Origin: Pinus tabuliformis
Lineage: Eukaryota > Streptophyta > Pinopsida > Pinales > Pinaceae
NCBI GenBank assembly: GCA_031772625.1
Contig: CM062811.1
Span: 648,718,606-648,782,605, forward strand
Direction: 5' to 3'
Length of the DNA: 64,000 nt
Under the pieces are notes generated by a model. That model saw only the letters and a list, made by a program, of their open reading frames with translations. It did not search any database and had not been told where the DNA came from. This document shows, piece by piece, positions 10,576-20,749 of the stretch. Position 1 is the first letter of the stretch. Every line of letters begins with the position of its first letter. A program made the translations under genes and the position numbers.

Positions 10576-12591
10576 TCATCTTGGTAAAATATTCGATGAA
10601 GCTCCAGAATCCACTAAGCAATTATGCACGTTTTTATTGAAAATTTCATAAGTAAGGAGAAATGGGGGAGTATGCGATCTTGATCTTCCTCCAATTAAGG
10701 AAATATCATTTGGATCAACCTTATTCATTGTATTAGTTGGAGGTCTTCCCATATCATGGGAAGCTTGAGAGACTACAGCAGCTGGTAAAGGTGCAACTGC
10801 TACAACATGTAATTCTTTCAAAAGTACTTTTTGTTGGTGTTTTAACTTGCTCAATTCAAAAAGGGTAATATTGGCCCTACTCTTTTTCATATCTTCTACG
10901 ATATTATACTCCATTTCATTCGAAATGATTAGCGTTTTAGATGGAGTTGACGTGTATGTTTGGACTGGGCTGGTTTGAGTCGCTTTAGGTGATGTTTTCT
11001 TGGCTGCGACTTTATCCTTAGTCATCAAGCTTGCGCTCTTTGGCTTAGGTGTAGGTTGAGGAGGATCAAGTTGATTTCTACTGCGAGTACTAACCGGGAA
11101 TGCCTCTTGATCCTCTTCATTTGGGAGGATGAAATCCCACATACCTTGTAACTCTACAACTTCTTCTTCATCAGTATGTTCTTCAGTAGCATTTTCCTCT
11201 TCTTCTTCTTCTGATTCAGCATTTGTAATAACGTTAGGGGGTTTGGAATCAATTGAAGGATTTCTTTTAAAAGACCTATATGGCTTTTTAGAAGAAGTTT
11301 CTGCTACATGTTTCTTAATGTTGACCATTTCACTAGACATGGTCTTCAAAACTTTTTGTAATCCTTCTAAATCGAATGGATCTTTCGGTTGTTTTTTCCT
11401 GGGATCTTCTTTGAAAGACACCTTCTTAGATCTTCGTTCTTCTATCGCGTTTTTCTTTTCTAGGGCCATAATACGTTTCTCTACTGCTATTGCTTCTTTC
11501 ATATTTTCAACTAAGGTTGTTTTGTTAGCCCTATCAACAAAGATTGCTAAGTTTGATGGTAAAGCGGTGATGTACCATTCACTTCGCACTTCTTCACTAG
11601 GCTGCGAAGCAGTAGGAATTTTGTTTAAGATTTTATTGAAACGTAAATTGAAATCTTTGATAGGTTCTCTTGATTCGGCCTTAAGGTTAGACAAGTCATT
11701 GATCAGTGTCACTGTAGACTTGTCATCACCAAACTTGGTTAGGAATTGTTCTTGGAAGATGTTCCAACTAGTAATAGATCCAGATGGTAATGAGAAATAC
11801 CATGATCCGGCTATTCCTTGCAGAGTATAAGGAAAAATTCGAACAACAGCATCTTCGTTAACAACTCCATTGAGATTTATGGATAGCACAAATTTATTTA
11901 TATGTTCTTCTGCTAGCATCCCTGCCTTAGGATTAAACTTAGGCAGCCATTTTTCAGGATGGGCCAGTAACTGACTCAAGGGTGCAAGCATTAAGACTGC
12001 CTCTGGGTTATTCCATGGAGATTGGGCCATCGTTGAACTACTAACAGAGGAAAGTGCAGAAGATGATCCCTGCGGTTGAGAAGATGAGGATATTACGACT
12101 CCAGATGGTTGAGAGGGAGTTGTGGAAGTTCCAGTAGGTTGATGGACAATGATCTGAAGTGGAGGAGTGGATGGTTGACTTCACGGTGAAGAGGTTGAGA
12201 TGGATGATGATGATGAAAGAGTCTCGCTATCAGATCCTTTAGGAGACTTTCTTGCTCTCTTCCTAGTAGGTAGTGGTAATTCGGTTGGCTGAACACCAAA
12301 CTTTTCGCTCTTTAACCTAGTCAGAGGATAAGCAGGGTTATGTTGCAAAGTCATGCTACCTTGAGATTTATCAGATTTTTGAGGAGATATAGAAAATCGT
12401 TGAAGCTTGTGAATCAAAGATTCAACTTCAGGAGGTTCAATAGTAGATTGTTCTGAAATGTCAGGGTTTGTAGCAGCGATTGTTACTCCAGTGACTTCTG
12501 ACTCTGGATTTAAATGCAACGGAGAAGTCGGGGGAGATGGTGAGGGCGATTTACTCTCAGAATGGTATTTAGATTTAGATTTGCTTGCCAT
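10576..12591 (-). CDS. R1 gag and protease (fossil)
   Basis: The coding region begins with ATG at 12591, a few bases after the primer site, with a serine/proline-rich leader (MASKSKSKYHSESKSPSPSP). The main gag has a Ty3-type capsid core (EEHINKFVLSINLNGV, GIAGSWYFSLP, WNIFQEQFLTKFG, REPIKDFNLRFNKIL). A long acidic and lysine-rich tail follows, then a protease with the active site VDSGASSNILP at the end. I see no CCHC zinc knuckle between capsid and protease, where Ty3/Gypsy gag often has one. The region is broken. Confidence 0.85.
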
Positions 12592-12603
12592 TCACAGTTC
12601 GAG

Positions 12604-12621
12604 GCCCTCCTTCTAGCGCCA
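12604..12621 (-). other. R1 primer binding site
   Basis: Reading the minus strand inward from the right LTR, four bases after the LTR edge comes TGGCGCTAGAAGGAGGG. A start of TGG matches the CCA tail of a tRNA. The site is thus complementary to a tRNA ending CCTTCTAGCGCCA; I cannot name the tRNA with certainty. It confirms the right LTR as the 5' LTR. Confidence 0.75.
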
Positions 12622-13546
12622 AATATGTTGAAGCCCCGAAAATCGGGTCTACAACAAGGGGGATACCCACCCGGTCCGGACCTTGGTTAGCAGCTCCTTT
12701 TCCATTTGGTATAGTGGGTCCGACTGGGGATATGGGACCAGTTTCCCAATTTAGGTGTGTGTGTGTGATGGACTGATATTTCTCTTTCTAACAGTTTCTA
12801 AATGGAATACTTCTACTCTAATTCTAATATAATAATATGGAAATTGTATTCTAATAAGCAGAAATATCTAAATCTACACTTAACCCAGGGTGTAACCTTT
12901 CTTTTCTGCGATCTAAAATGATTTCAAATAACAACTGGTAATAAAGATCATTCAACTGTTATGAGAAAAGAATTCAATAAAGATGAACCACTTCATATAA
13001 AAAGTTATACGAAACAGTTATGAGAAACATATCGCATAGTAAGCTATTCATACATTAAGCATAAATAATTAGCTATCACCGTACAAAAGTGCCAAATGAT
13101 AACTCAGGCATTCATACATCAATATATAAATAACTGAACATGAAAATCACTTTAACACAAGGGCAGAAATAGTTAAGAGATAGAAGTACAATTTATAACT
13201 AGTCCTACTTGTGAGCTTCAAGCGATAATGATTTATCTCTTCTTGATCAAACATCCACTAAGAGTACAAAAGTGCAACATCAGTAGCAGATATCAAATGA
13301 AAACATCAATAAATCTTGTTCCATTCATTCATCAAAACCTCCTCAGAGGGTACAGAAGTGCATGTTCTGGGGATAAGTTTTTGACAAATTTCAGGACCCT
13401 TCTCTAAATGCATGAGAAGGGTTTAAATACTACTAACTAAATCTAAAAATAAATTATTACAAAAATGTAGGATGCGGTTTAAATGACCGTCCTCATTTCA
13501 GGAAAATAAAACAAAATTAAAACTAAAATTGAATCTAAAATTAAAA

Positions 13547-14397
13547 CTACTTCTGTATCTGGTCCTTGAAATCGCACGCATGCAACATCTGTTTGAGAAG
13601 AGTTGGGTGGCCGACTTCCGATTTTCGCTGAGCTGAGAAAACCGAATCGAAAATAGCTGGTGCCATCTTTTCGGTCGAATTGATGATACACTTAAGAGTC
13701 ATCCACTGGCTATGTCGCTTTACCAAGTATGCCCAGTAATAATCCCAGTTCAAATTGGTTAACCCTTGGATTGCTTCTGCCTTTTCTTGGGCTTTCTGCT
13801 TCCAATCTATCTCTATTGTTGCTTTCTTGCAATTTTCGGGGCTTGCAGGTGACTGGGAAATTAGCAGCTTTCCTTTTCAAGAAATTTTTCTCAGCGCCGC
13901 GCATCGGAAACTGCCTCTGTTTCTTGATCCGGGTTTCCTTGATGTGTTTTTCTCCTTTTGCGCTTTTTCCTTCTAGCGGATATAAAGTTCAAAATTTGTA
14001 AAAATAATAATTCCGTAAGCTCTTGACCCTGAGTCTTAAACTGTCTATTTCTGATATCAACGTTGTCCAGTATCCACTTAACCATGTCCGTGTATGGGAG
14101 AATTTTGGGTCTTGCTGCTATCCGGTGTAGGAATGAGCAAGCTAGCTCTGTAATGGATGCCTCAGAAGAACTATTTGAGCCCACAGTAGCAGTAACTTCC
14201 ATTACTCTGGGATTCTCCTCTTCAAGAAGATTATACATGCCTTCCCACGTAGCAATTCCTGCGTCTCTGTTGCAGGCCGTGTCTGTATACAAGGGCGCCA
14301 TTTCTTTTTCTTCAGAGCTCGGAGCTTTGCTTTTCTTTCCCATTTTATCCTGTGTATTGCTTTGTATCGTTCTCTGTTCTCCGTTCCTGCAATTCAC
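13547..14397 (-). other. Reading frame inside the R1 5' LTR, unknown product
   Basis: A 168-codon frame (13891-14397) and the coding-like sequence that follows it correspond to the frame in the left LTR. Features include a likely start MGKKSKAPSSEEKE, an acidic and serine-rich middle (LLEEENPRVMEVTATVGSNS), LACSFLHRIAARPK, and a basic cluster RRKKRKRRK. Amino-acid wording is largely kept between the two LTRs. The frame lies in the same sense as gag and pol, roughly 0.8-1.65 kb into the LTR. No known retrotransposon protein is recognised. This copy is also interrupted. Confidence 0.55.
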
Positions 14398-14611
14398 AAG
14401 TGAAGTGAAAATAATGACAAGGAAGGGTGATGGGAAAGTTTTAAATGCCGAAGATAGATAAAGTATACCACCTTACGTGAGATGATTTTTCAATAAGCAC
14501 GAAACCATATTCCATTAATAACTGGCAACTAACTCATTTATTAGCATTAAAGCGCATAACCAGGTGTCAGTTTATGGAAAATACTTTTCTTGAATAACGA
14601 GCCCGAAAGAT

Positions 14612-14990
14612 CTGCGATGAAGTGATTTTGCGATTTGCTTCGCAATATCGCAAATCGCAATATCGTGGAATCACAACGTCGCAGAATCGTAACATCGCAG
14701 AGTTGATTGCTCGTGACATCACATTATCGCATTGTCGTTGTATCGCGAAATCGCAATATCGCAATATCGCAGATCGCAGGAACGTGATATATGGCAATCT
14801 TTGTTATTCTGTTTTCTACGAAATGCGATTTGCGATTGGCGTCATCGCATATTGGCAAATTAAAGTGTTTCATTGTAAATTGTGTTTGATGTATGCGATG
14901 CGATATTTTATTATCGCGTATCGCGATCTCACAATGTTGGAATTTGGTTTGTAAGGTGGTATCCTACCATCTTTTTGCGATGCGATATTT
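14612..14990. repeat. TCGCA/TGCGA motif array in the R1 5' LTR
   Basis: At least fifteen copies of TCGCA or TGCGA lie in about 380 bases, many as ATCGCAATATCGCA or as the palindrome TCGCGA. CpG density here is far above the surrounding AT-rich sequence. The array lies 210-590 bases from the LTR start in sense orientation. A regulatory or recombination-prone role is possible but unproven. Confidence 0.75.
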
Positions 14991-15201
14991 CCTAAGGAAA
15001 GATTTTGTCTAACCTTATCATAAAACTTAGATTTTTTTAGATTTTGCAAGGGGGTTTTCCTAAGCTTATGATGGTAATTTTATTCGAAAAGGAAATTTAA
15101 AAACTAATTGATTTTTTTTTAAATTTTAAACTAAGGGTCCCCACTTATTTAGTATTAGGAATAACACTAAATAAGAAGGGGGGTTGTTGCTGGCCACAAC
15201 A

Positions 15202-15206
15202 CCATC
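15202..15206. repeat. Target-site duplication of R1 (CCATC), right copy
   Basis: Right partner of the duplication at 2985-2989, directly after the LTR end at 15201. Confidence 0.9.
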
Positions 15207-16113
15207 CTAGACATTAATATGGACATGTGTGGAGACATCCAAGCAAAGGAGGGAGGTGAAAGTGAGGATGGGTAGTTAGCCTCCATACACCCACCTGATG
15301 CACATGCATTAGATGATTTTATAAGAGGCACCTCCTCATCGTTGGATGTTGATACAGAGCCACTCAATGATAGATTTGCATAAATGCGGGTCACTCCATA
15401 TTGATGATGCAAATGAATTTCTACAAGGGAAGCATAGTTGTCATTCAAGGCATTGTGCATTTGTTTGTTCAACTAGTTATAGGAAAATCAAGTAAATGTT
15501 TCTTGCTTTTGTGATTTTAGACAATAATCTACATTGGTTTAGTAACCTCCATGCACAACATGCTCCCGCCTATCAATTTGATAGCTCTAAGTATGTGGAA
15601 GGAATAGGCCCTTCGAGCGTGGTGCTTCTTTTCTATCCCTCTTGTATTCTCACATTCTCATTAAGGAATGTCATTTCCTTTTGAGCTTGGGTTGTATTGG
15701 TTGTTCTCATAGCCTCCCTACACTCGACTATCCCAAAGTTTGATCGGGAAAGGAGTAGTGTTTGGTTCTTCTTTAATGCAACAATGGGTGATTGTTGTGA
15801 CATCTATCTCCATAAAGGTTCTCTCTAGATTTTAGGTAATTCTCTTTTGCATCACTTAGTTCTTTTAGTTTTTCATTCATCGTGATTACATTTCTACTCT
15901 AATGGGGCATCTTCTTCTCTTGAGTTGCGCTCTCTCTACTTATTTGTCACCTTGACTCCTCTTTCCTTGGCTATCTTTGTCTGATTTGTTTTCTATTTGG
16001 ATGTGAAATCTTTTTATCAAGCATGCCTCATCAAAGAGCATGTTCTAGACAAAGAGTTGTGCGTCATGATGGCCCCAACGACATTCGAGCTCGTGCTATA
16101 CTTTTTGATTCAG
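15207..16113. other. Unassigned DNA between R1 and segment X
   Basis: No gene can be assigned. A minus-strand open stretch (about 15207-15472) and a plus-strand one (15496-15684) have no recognisable domain. Before R1 inserted, this DNA was continuous with the sequence left of 2985. Confidence 0.5.
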
Positions 16114-16855
16114 GCCCAAGCAACAAGAAATCAAGGGCATCGAGCAAGAGGTGGTCGATGAATGCAAAGACATGTTTGATTCAAAGGTGTTAGCATCTAT
16201 CTCCAAGTGGATCACTGAGCGAGGTACATGTTATCACCCCAAGAAACTCTCCTAGGTTGTATCTCGAAGATGCTCGGGAACATTACAAACTCAACAAAAT
16301 GTTGGAGATGGATGAATGGAAGGAATGATGCTTGTCCAAGCTAGATAACCACTTCTACTATGCTTAACTCCAGACATGGGTGAACACCCCCAGACTACAA
16401 GGCTTTAGACCACCAATTACTCACAGTTTGAGGATTAGGTGAACATGGAGAATACTGACCACACCAGTAGATGCACAAGACCATGTGATGGTCGACTGCA
16501 ACCAGTAAGGAGGTCTGCAAATCTATTTCCTAATATATAGACAGGATGACAGCTCTCTGGCATTAAGTAAACATAAACATGCATAACACATTCAATGATA
16601 CATACTAGAATTCAACACAGAGGTGGGATGACAGCCCCCCTAATGCTAAATATCAGGAGCACATGAACAAATGCATAACAGGCACAACCTAGAACAAAGT
16701 ATAAATGGAAAGTGAGCAATTAACAACAAAAGAAGCTTGTATTAGCTGAAAATGAAGACCAGACGCTGCAAGTATCAAAGTAGTTATAGTCTCTAGAAGT
16801 TGAACCTTACATCAAAACAACAACCATCAACCCTGATTACATCTGTGTTCTAGGT

Positions 16856-16866
16856 ATATATAGAGT
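16856..16866 (+). promoter_or_regulatory. TATA box in the probable solo LTR
   Basis: TATATATAG lies in a suitable context about 630 bases into the block, supporting both its LTR nature and its plus orientation. No start site can be fixed from sequence alone. Confidence 0.45.
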
Positions 16867-17644
16867 TTCATTACAAAATTTTCTACTATTCTATGCATGG
16901 AGGGGTCATAATTGACCACCAACCACATTAACTATCTGATGGCGTCTCTGCTGCAATCTGCTTGCTTCAATGAATTAATTTGACATTCTCTGGTGCTCAG
17001 TTGTACTCCTCAAGCAGGTGGAGTGTCATAAAGGATGAAATCCCTTAACTGTTGGATGTGCTGATCTGTTCGAGTCTTGTCCTTTCCCTTCTCGGCCATC
17101 TTGTTTGTTGAATGCGGTGGTTGAAGAGTAACTGTGTGGAGTGGTGAACACTGGCCACCTTCGTCCTTGTGGGAATATGAAATGGCTATGTTGTGATGTC
17201 TATGCTCCTTGATCACTTCTGTTGCTTGCTGCATCGTGTTGTGCTATCACCTTTCCACTTCCAACCTTCTGTCTCTGTCTCTCGGCCTTTTTTAGGTGAT
17301 GTGACCTCTTGAAAAATGCTTAATAATGATTGTTTTCTGTTGTATATAGAAAACGCTGTAATACTGAGAAATCCCACCCATTCTGCTTCTTTCGGACTTC
17401 AAAAGTCCTCAAGTATGGTTTAACTATCTATCGGGTCCGCCCTTGGGTCGCTGTCGCATGTCGCACTCGGCCTGGTCCCTTTGTTCCCTTTGTTCCTTGA
17501 AATACTTGAAAAACACGGGAAATACATAAGAAAGGCCTCCCTTCGGACTTCAAATATTTAAACAATTTCATTCCGGAAACCCATGGGTCCGGTTTCATCG
17601 CTATCACATTGCCCCAAGGTTCCTTTGTATTTTTTTTGCACTGA

Positions 17645-17890
17645 TAGCCTCCGCCGATGCGACCTGCCGATCCGATCATCGACGATCGCTAATCGGCAGT
17701 GTCCTGTGCCCCTTCGTAAGTCCTCCTTTGGTGTTTTCCGACAGTGATATAGCACGGTCCACATTGCATTGCTGATCGCAATCGCAATGCCCCTTCTGTC
17801 CGTGCCGATACCACCGATTCACCTCCGCCGATTGCCACTGCCTGCCTGTGCCGATCAGATCTGCCGATGCGATCTGGATCATTGATCAGC
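17645..17890 (+). repeat. GCCGAT motif array in the probable solo LTR
   Basis: About seven copies of (T/C)GCCGAT, one inverted, and one ACCGAT variant lie in roughly 245 bases, alongside ATCGCAATCGCAATG and GATCAGATC-type words. This patch is GC- and CpG-rich in an AT-rich region. GCCGAC/ACCGAC-like cores are known as plant stress-response sites, but the exact motif here differs, so no factor is assigned. Confidence 0.6.
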
Positions 17891-18784
17891 TAGATCGAAC
17901 GGCTGCTGTGCAACCATTGTTTAAGCCTACGATTTTGGTCTTTTTTCATGGTTTTGCAGTGTTTTCCCTCCCGATAGTGTATTTTTGCTCTCCTGAGGGC
18001 TTTTGGCATATGATTGTTTCGACCTTGGGAAGATCTTAATCAACTCTTGAAGAGTTCAAGAGTGTTTTGAATCCATTTTTTGGGCCGTTTTCCCACAAGG
18101 CTAACACTGACATCTATTTGAGCACAACCAAGTAGACCAGGCCTGTCTCTGACCATAGAAAATCCTCGTTGTATAGCAGAGCTAACAGTATGAAGAGAGA
18201 ATTTCACAACCAATACCTTCTTACTATTGTTTTGTATTGGCATCTCAAGGAGTTTCTAGGAAACACATTATTTGAATGCAATGAGCACGTGATGAACTCC
18301 TCCTCAAGATGTAGGAACTGCACTTGCTTTACCAAATTGTGGACCAATGATTACAACGCATTGAGAGCATCCTTTTGTGTGATCGACCTCCCCTGGCTAG
18401 TCCTACTCCTGCACAAGGGATCTAATCATATTGGCTTAGCTATTTCTATTGCAGATGATGGCCAACTATTTTGCCTCACTGCAACTTGAGGGATTTTATT
18501 TTTTTCCATATGTAAGCACAATTTATAGGCCCAAGCTGCCCAATTCTTTTGCTATGTTTCAATATGTATATCATGAACAACTTGCAGTTTTTGATAAACA
18601 TTGTTGGAGCCTCAAATTTTGCCTTTGGTTTGATTTCCAAACTCACAGGACAGGGCAATTTGCAATTCTTTTTTGCTATATGCTTTGTAAATATTATTCT
18701 AATTGATAAAAAAAACTTTATTTAACATAATAATAATAATTATTATTAATGATAAAAGAAAATAATATATAAGTTTTATATATA

Positions 18785-18787
18785 TAA

Positions 18788-18831
<44 letters not shown>
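18785..18831. repeat. (AT)n microsatellite
   Basis: A run of AT dinucleotides of about 45 bases inside segment X copy A. Copy B has no equally long tract here, so it expanded after the duplication. Confidence 0.9.
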
Positions 18832-18833
<2 letters not shown>

Positions 18834-19177
18834 TAATAAAAAAACTTGTTACAAACTTTCTTCACTATAGAGATTCACCCCTACTTTATCATAGAGATTC
18901 TTAATCTATAGATAGGTTTTGTTACAATACCATGGGCCGATACCATGGCTTTTCAATACCAATGCCTAAAAAACCATAACTCATTTCATATGGCACTTGT
19001 CCCTATGCCAATTTTTTTAATTAATGAATTTAATTAAAAGAGAAAAAAGACATAACTACTTTGAAAATAAATCTCAACATTTGATTTGTGTATACTACTA
19101 AGAATATTTTAGAATATTATGTGGAGGTTAAATCTCTATCATCCTCTAATAATTATTGATAATTAAATTAAAATTTA

Positions 19178-19358
19178 TGTTAAACACATATATGGCAGAC
19201 ATAGAGTATGAATGATAAGCATGAGAGTACATCTATTATTGACATGATATACATTTATACATAGGAGTGACCCTTGGTTTCATATTCCAACTGGTCCCTT
19301 GGAATCCCTTTGGCTTTTCAACTTCCACACCAACCCTGAGAAGATTAGGTATCCAACG
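19178..19358 (-). repeat. R2 3' LTR (left copy)
   Basis: Direct repeat of 28798-28981, starting TGTTAAACACATA and ending near GTATCCAAC. It is the 3' LTR because the element reads leftward. Confidence 0.85.
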
Positions 19359-19368
19359 TTCCCCCCTT
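19359..19368 (-). other. R2 polypurine tract
   Basis: TTCCCCCCTT on the plus strand, read AAGGGGGGAA in the element's sense, lies directly against the 3' LTR. This is the expected place and composition of the plus-strand primer of reverse transcription. Confidence 0.75.
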
Positions 19369-19859
19369 AATCAGAAGGGTATTCTGTATGAGTCCAAGAA
19401 GAGAGTCGTAATAGAAAATGTGCAAAAATGCATGGCAGCACTAGGTTGAATGTCCTCTCTGAAATGTTGGTATCAAGGGAGGTGGTTTAAGGATGACCAC
19501 CAACATTGGAATGCTTAGTGCAGTTCCCAAAACTCTTCCAGGTCTGGCAAGAAGCTAAAGTCTTATGCTAGAGGAAGTATCCCCAATTCTTTGAAGAGGC
19601 ATCACCAACTAAAGGCATGCTCAGGGGCATATTTGTCTCTGGCTACAACTCTAAATTTGGTATGGCAGGTTGTGGCTTAGGCTCGCTTAATGTGGATTTG
19701 AAGCTTCTAGATGACCATAACTTTCCCCCCTGTCAGATACAAGGTGAGATGATGGAGAAAAATCAATTGCAAGACTATTCAATACTCTAGAACAAGTTCT
19801 GACATATGATTGAAATATCTTCTTGGTTGTTGATGCCCATTGCTAAGAAGCGATCCATC

Positions 19860-20352
19860 CAAGATGAATCTTTGTTCTTGCAGGAGACTTGTTTCTGAAG
19901 CATCTGTTTGAAGAATGACTGGTTTTATGACAGTGCTTACATGGATGAAGATCAAAACAATATTTCATATGGACAACTCTGTCACAGTGTTGGCTATTAA
20001 CAACTTGTTGTGGCTATTGTGGAAAAGGACCAGAATACGAAACAACTGAAGGTGAGTTATCATGAAGAAATCAAGCACTCTGAAACAGGATGGGCTTTGA
20101 GTAATCTGGAATATGAAAGGACACATCCTTTTCATATCCAAGACCAATTTTGTGCTTGTTATGGACAATCTCTTCCCAAGGTTTGATGATGGGCTTGGGA
20201 AGTGCAGATTGAATTTCTGCATATGCAAGTACAATTGTTGCTTCATTGGGTACTGGATCTGATTCAACTTCAATCTTATTAATTTCATCACTTGCTGGTT
20301 GTTTATGGGTGTCTATTTTAACCTTGAACAATATATTGTTTTGAGCATGCAA
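19860..20352 (-). CDS. R2 gag-like piece with zinc knuckle (fossil)
   Basis: Minus-strand coding-like sequence contains GLGYEKDVSFHIPDYSKP and, further on, the CX2CX4HX4C knuckle CKHCHKTSHSSNRC at 19900-19941. The words preceding it (HCDRVVHMKYCF) look like a decayed first knuckle. Zinc knuckles of this type bind the element RNA for packaging. The piece is broken and no capsid core is clear. It identifies R2 as an element that kept a gag-like gene but no pol. Confidence 0.6.
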
Positions 20353-20677
20353 GAATTTAGAATGACAAATATTCTGTTGAAGCTCATCTCGTTGGAACTG
20401 TGATTCAAGTTGCAGAAACTCTATATTTTCATGTGCATTCTATAGACATGTTTGAATGTCTGATAGAGAGGCTTTGCTGATATGAATTGTGTCATCAACA
20501 GTGGATTGTATCAAAGTATTTAATAAGTCTAATACATCATAAATTAGAGCCATTTTCGAGACTTTAACACATAGACTCAATGTTTCAATCAATGGGAAAC
20601 AATCATTGTAATGCGTTATACCTAAACCAGCAAAATCTTAAGAACTTAGAAATCTGAATTCATTATAGTTTAGCGCG

Positions 20678-20678
<1 letters not shown>

Positions 20679-20714
<36 letters not shown>
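20679..20714. repeat. (AC)n microsatellite
   Basis: A run of AC dinucleotides of about 33 bases inside the R2 internal region. Confidence 0.9.
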
Positions 20715-20715
<1 letters not shown>

Positions 20716-20749
20716 TCTTTCAATGCATTATACACCATCCTTTAACTGA

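Larger units (their letters stand above)
2990..15201 (-). mobile_element. R1: Ty3/Gypsy LTR retrotransposon with plant-type RNase H
   Basis: A 12.2 kb element bounded by two direct repeats of about 2.53 and 2.58 kb and by CCATC duplications. Coding order on the minus strand is LTR, primer site, gag with protease, plant-type RNase H, RT-RNase H, integrase, LTR. The RT wording (DFRNLNKA..KDNFPLPPMEQ) and the extra RNase H point to the Tat-related side of Ty3/Gypsy. The LTRs begin TGTTGTGG and end TTCAACA in the sense orientation and are very similar (mid-90s percent by eye), so the insertion is intermediate in age. The coding part is broken, with about half a dozen interruptions. No clear polypurine tract borders the 3' LTR. 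Confidence 0.9.
12626..15201 (-). repeat. R1 5' LTR (right copy)
   Basis: About 2,576 bases, the promoter-bearing LTR of R1 next to the primer site and gag. It is slightly longer than the left copy, partly through extra array sequence near 14760-14815. It contains the better-preserved versions of the LTR reading frame and of the TCGCA/TGCGA array. I could not place a convincing sense-strand TATA box. Confidence 0.9.
16229..18187 (+). mobile_element. Probable solo LTR inserted in segment X
   Basis: This 1,959 bp block is absent from segment X copy B. It starts TGTTATC and ends GAGCTAACA, so its ends carry the TGTTA/TAACA inverted pair typical of LTRs. It has no gag or pol wording. Flanking five-mers are GTACA on the left and GTATG on the right, and copy B has GTATG at that point, so the target duplication is imperfect. 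A plant TATA box (GGTATATATAGAG) is near 16855-16867, and a CpG-bearing motif array lies at 17645-17890. A solo LTR left by recombination is the best reading. Confidence 0.6.
16114..18425 (+). pseudogene. Unknown reading frame in segment X, copy A (split)
   Basis: The first part (16114-16228) reads EIKGIEQEVVDECKDMF and DSKVLASISKWITERG. The second part (from 18188, after the probable solo LTR) continues with KREFHNQYLL, LKEFLG and LFECNE. Copy B keeps the same frame and wording. Within DSKVLASIS the two copies differ at the DNA level mainly at synonymous third positions, which suggests the sequence was once selected as protein. I do not recognise the family. A helical, glutamine- and leucine-rich character is visible. 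It could be a host gene fragment or the reading frame of an unknown repeat. Confidence 0.45.

Noticed and set aside
10922-11830. 233-codon plus-strand open frame opposite R1 gag
   Set aside because: Serine- and phenylalanine-rich wording typical of the antisense of an acidic, lysine-rich gene; a shadow of gag.
13115-13140. TATATAAATA on the plus strand in the R1 LTR as a promoter
   Set aside because: It points against the gag-pol direction and sits in AT-rich DNA; no support for antisense transcription.
15207-15472. Minus-strand frame after R1 as a host gene
   Set aside because: Its end lies in the R1 LTR, no domain is recognised, and nothing in the left flank at 2985 continues it.
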